From: Desulfobacterales bacterium
GTDB lineage: Bacteria; Desulfobacterota; Desulfobacteria; Desulfobacterales; JARGFK01
Direction: 5' to 3'
Assembly: GCA_029211065.1 (NCBI GenBank)
Contig: JARGFK010000002.1
Span: 39,630 to 103,629, forward strand
DNA length: 64,000 nucleotides
The translations under genes were made by a program, and so were the position numbers. This document shows, piece by piece, positions 63,921 through 64,000 of this stretch. Below the pieces are notes generated by a model, which did no database searches, had not been told where the DNA came from, and was given only the letters and a program-made list of their open reading frames with translations. Within the stretch, counting starts at the first letter, position 1, and each line of letters opens with the position of its first letter.

Positions 63921-64000
63921 TATAAGTGATTAATTTGACTTCGTAAATTTTGTTTAGCCATTCTGCCGTCCCCGCATTCGTTGTTTTCGCGTGTGTGATT

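Overview
The window looks like a chromosomal segment of an anaerobic, sulfate-reducer-type bacterium of the Desulfobacterota (Desulfobacterales-like). This is inferred from gene content: a TAXI-type TRAP uptake operon, a desulfoferrodoxin-like iron protein, DUF2284, MmgE/PrpD next to a CaiB/BaiF CoA-transferase, an archaeal-type thymidylate synthase homologue and an EndoQ-type nuclease. No rRNA or tRNA gene, CRISPR array, complete insertion sequence or prophage was recognised. Most of the window is GC-rich, but the replication genes (about 6-11 kb) are much richer in A+T.

Layout. 1-2.6 kb: an MmgE/PrpD protein (cut by the left edge) and a CoA-transferase. 2.6-9.6 kb: a leftward replication and cell-wall operon, dnaN-gyrB-thymidylate synthase-like-PBP1A, without dnaA. 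9.65-9.98 kb: a 330-bp spacer that is about 86% A+T. 10-13.5 kb: an EndoQ-like PHP nuclease and a UvrD-type helicase in one reading frame split only by a TAA codon. 13.5-31.4 kb: housekeeping and redox genes (ferredoxin-nitroreductase, rhomboid, OsmC, trypsin-TPR lipoprotein, truncated ABC ATPase, YprB-like nuclease, MFS, FmdB, UPF0173, radical SAM, TrxB, flavin reductase, DMT, DUF2284, amidase).

31.4-36.2 kb is an accessory island with toxin-antitoxin remnants, a NYN/PIN protein and a VapBC pair between similar 28-bp direct repeats, and a Nudix-like protein. 36.3-42 kb holds two convergent exported clan-CD cysteine protease homologues: a WD40-caspase lipoprotein and a TPR-CHAT protein. 42.3-48.8 kb is a MarR-controlled RND efflux operon with a long palindromic operator. 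48.8-54.9 kb carries an IlvD dehydratase, a cupin, an exported desulfoferrodoxin-like protein, an iron-sulfur gene remnant and an arsenic set (arsR, arsM, CxxC protein) with TTCGA-type operator sites.

55.3-62.9 kb is a GntR/UTRA-regulated operon: a TRAP permease relic, a DUF4392 (glutamate-cyclase-like) enzyme, a TAXI receptor, a TRAP fused permease, an AtuA/DUF1446 protein and DUF4387. Two perfect CTGGTAATTACCAG palindromes sit over its promoter. This set looks like an uptake and catabolism system for an unidentified organic acid. The window ends with a YfcE-like phosphoesterase.

The strongest candidates for undescribed biology are the EndoQ-UvrD locus with sliding-clamp-like motifs, the DUF4392/TAXI/AtuA/DUF4387 operon, and the caspase/CHAT pair. 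Several intergenic regions carry a dispersed hairpin repeat with core GTCCCGC-4 nt-GCGGGAC and a conserved right flank.
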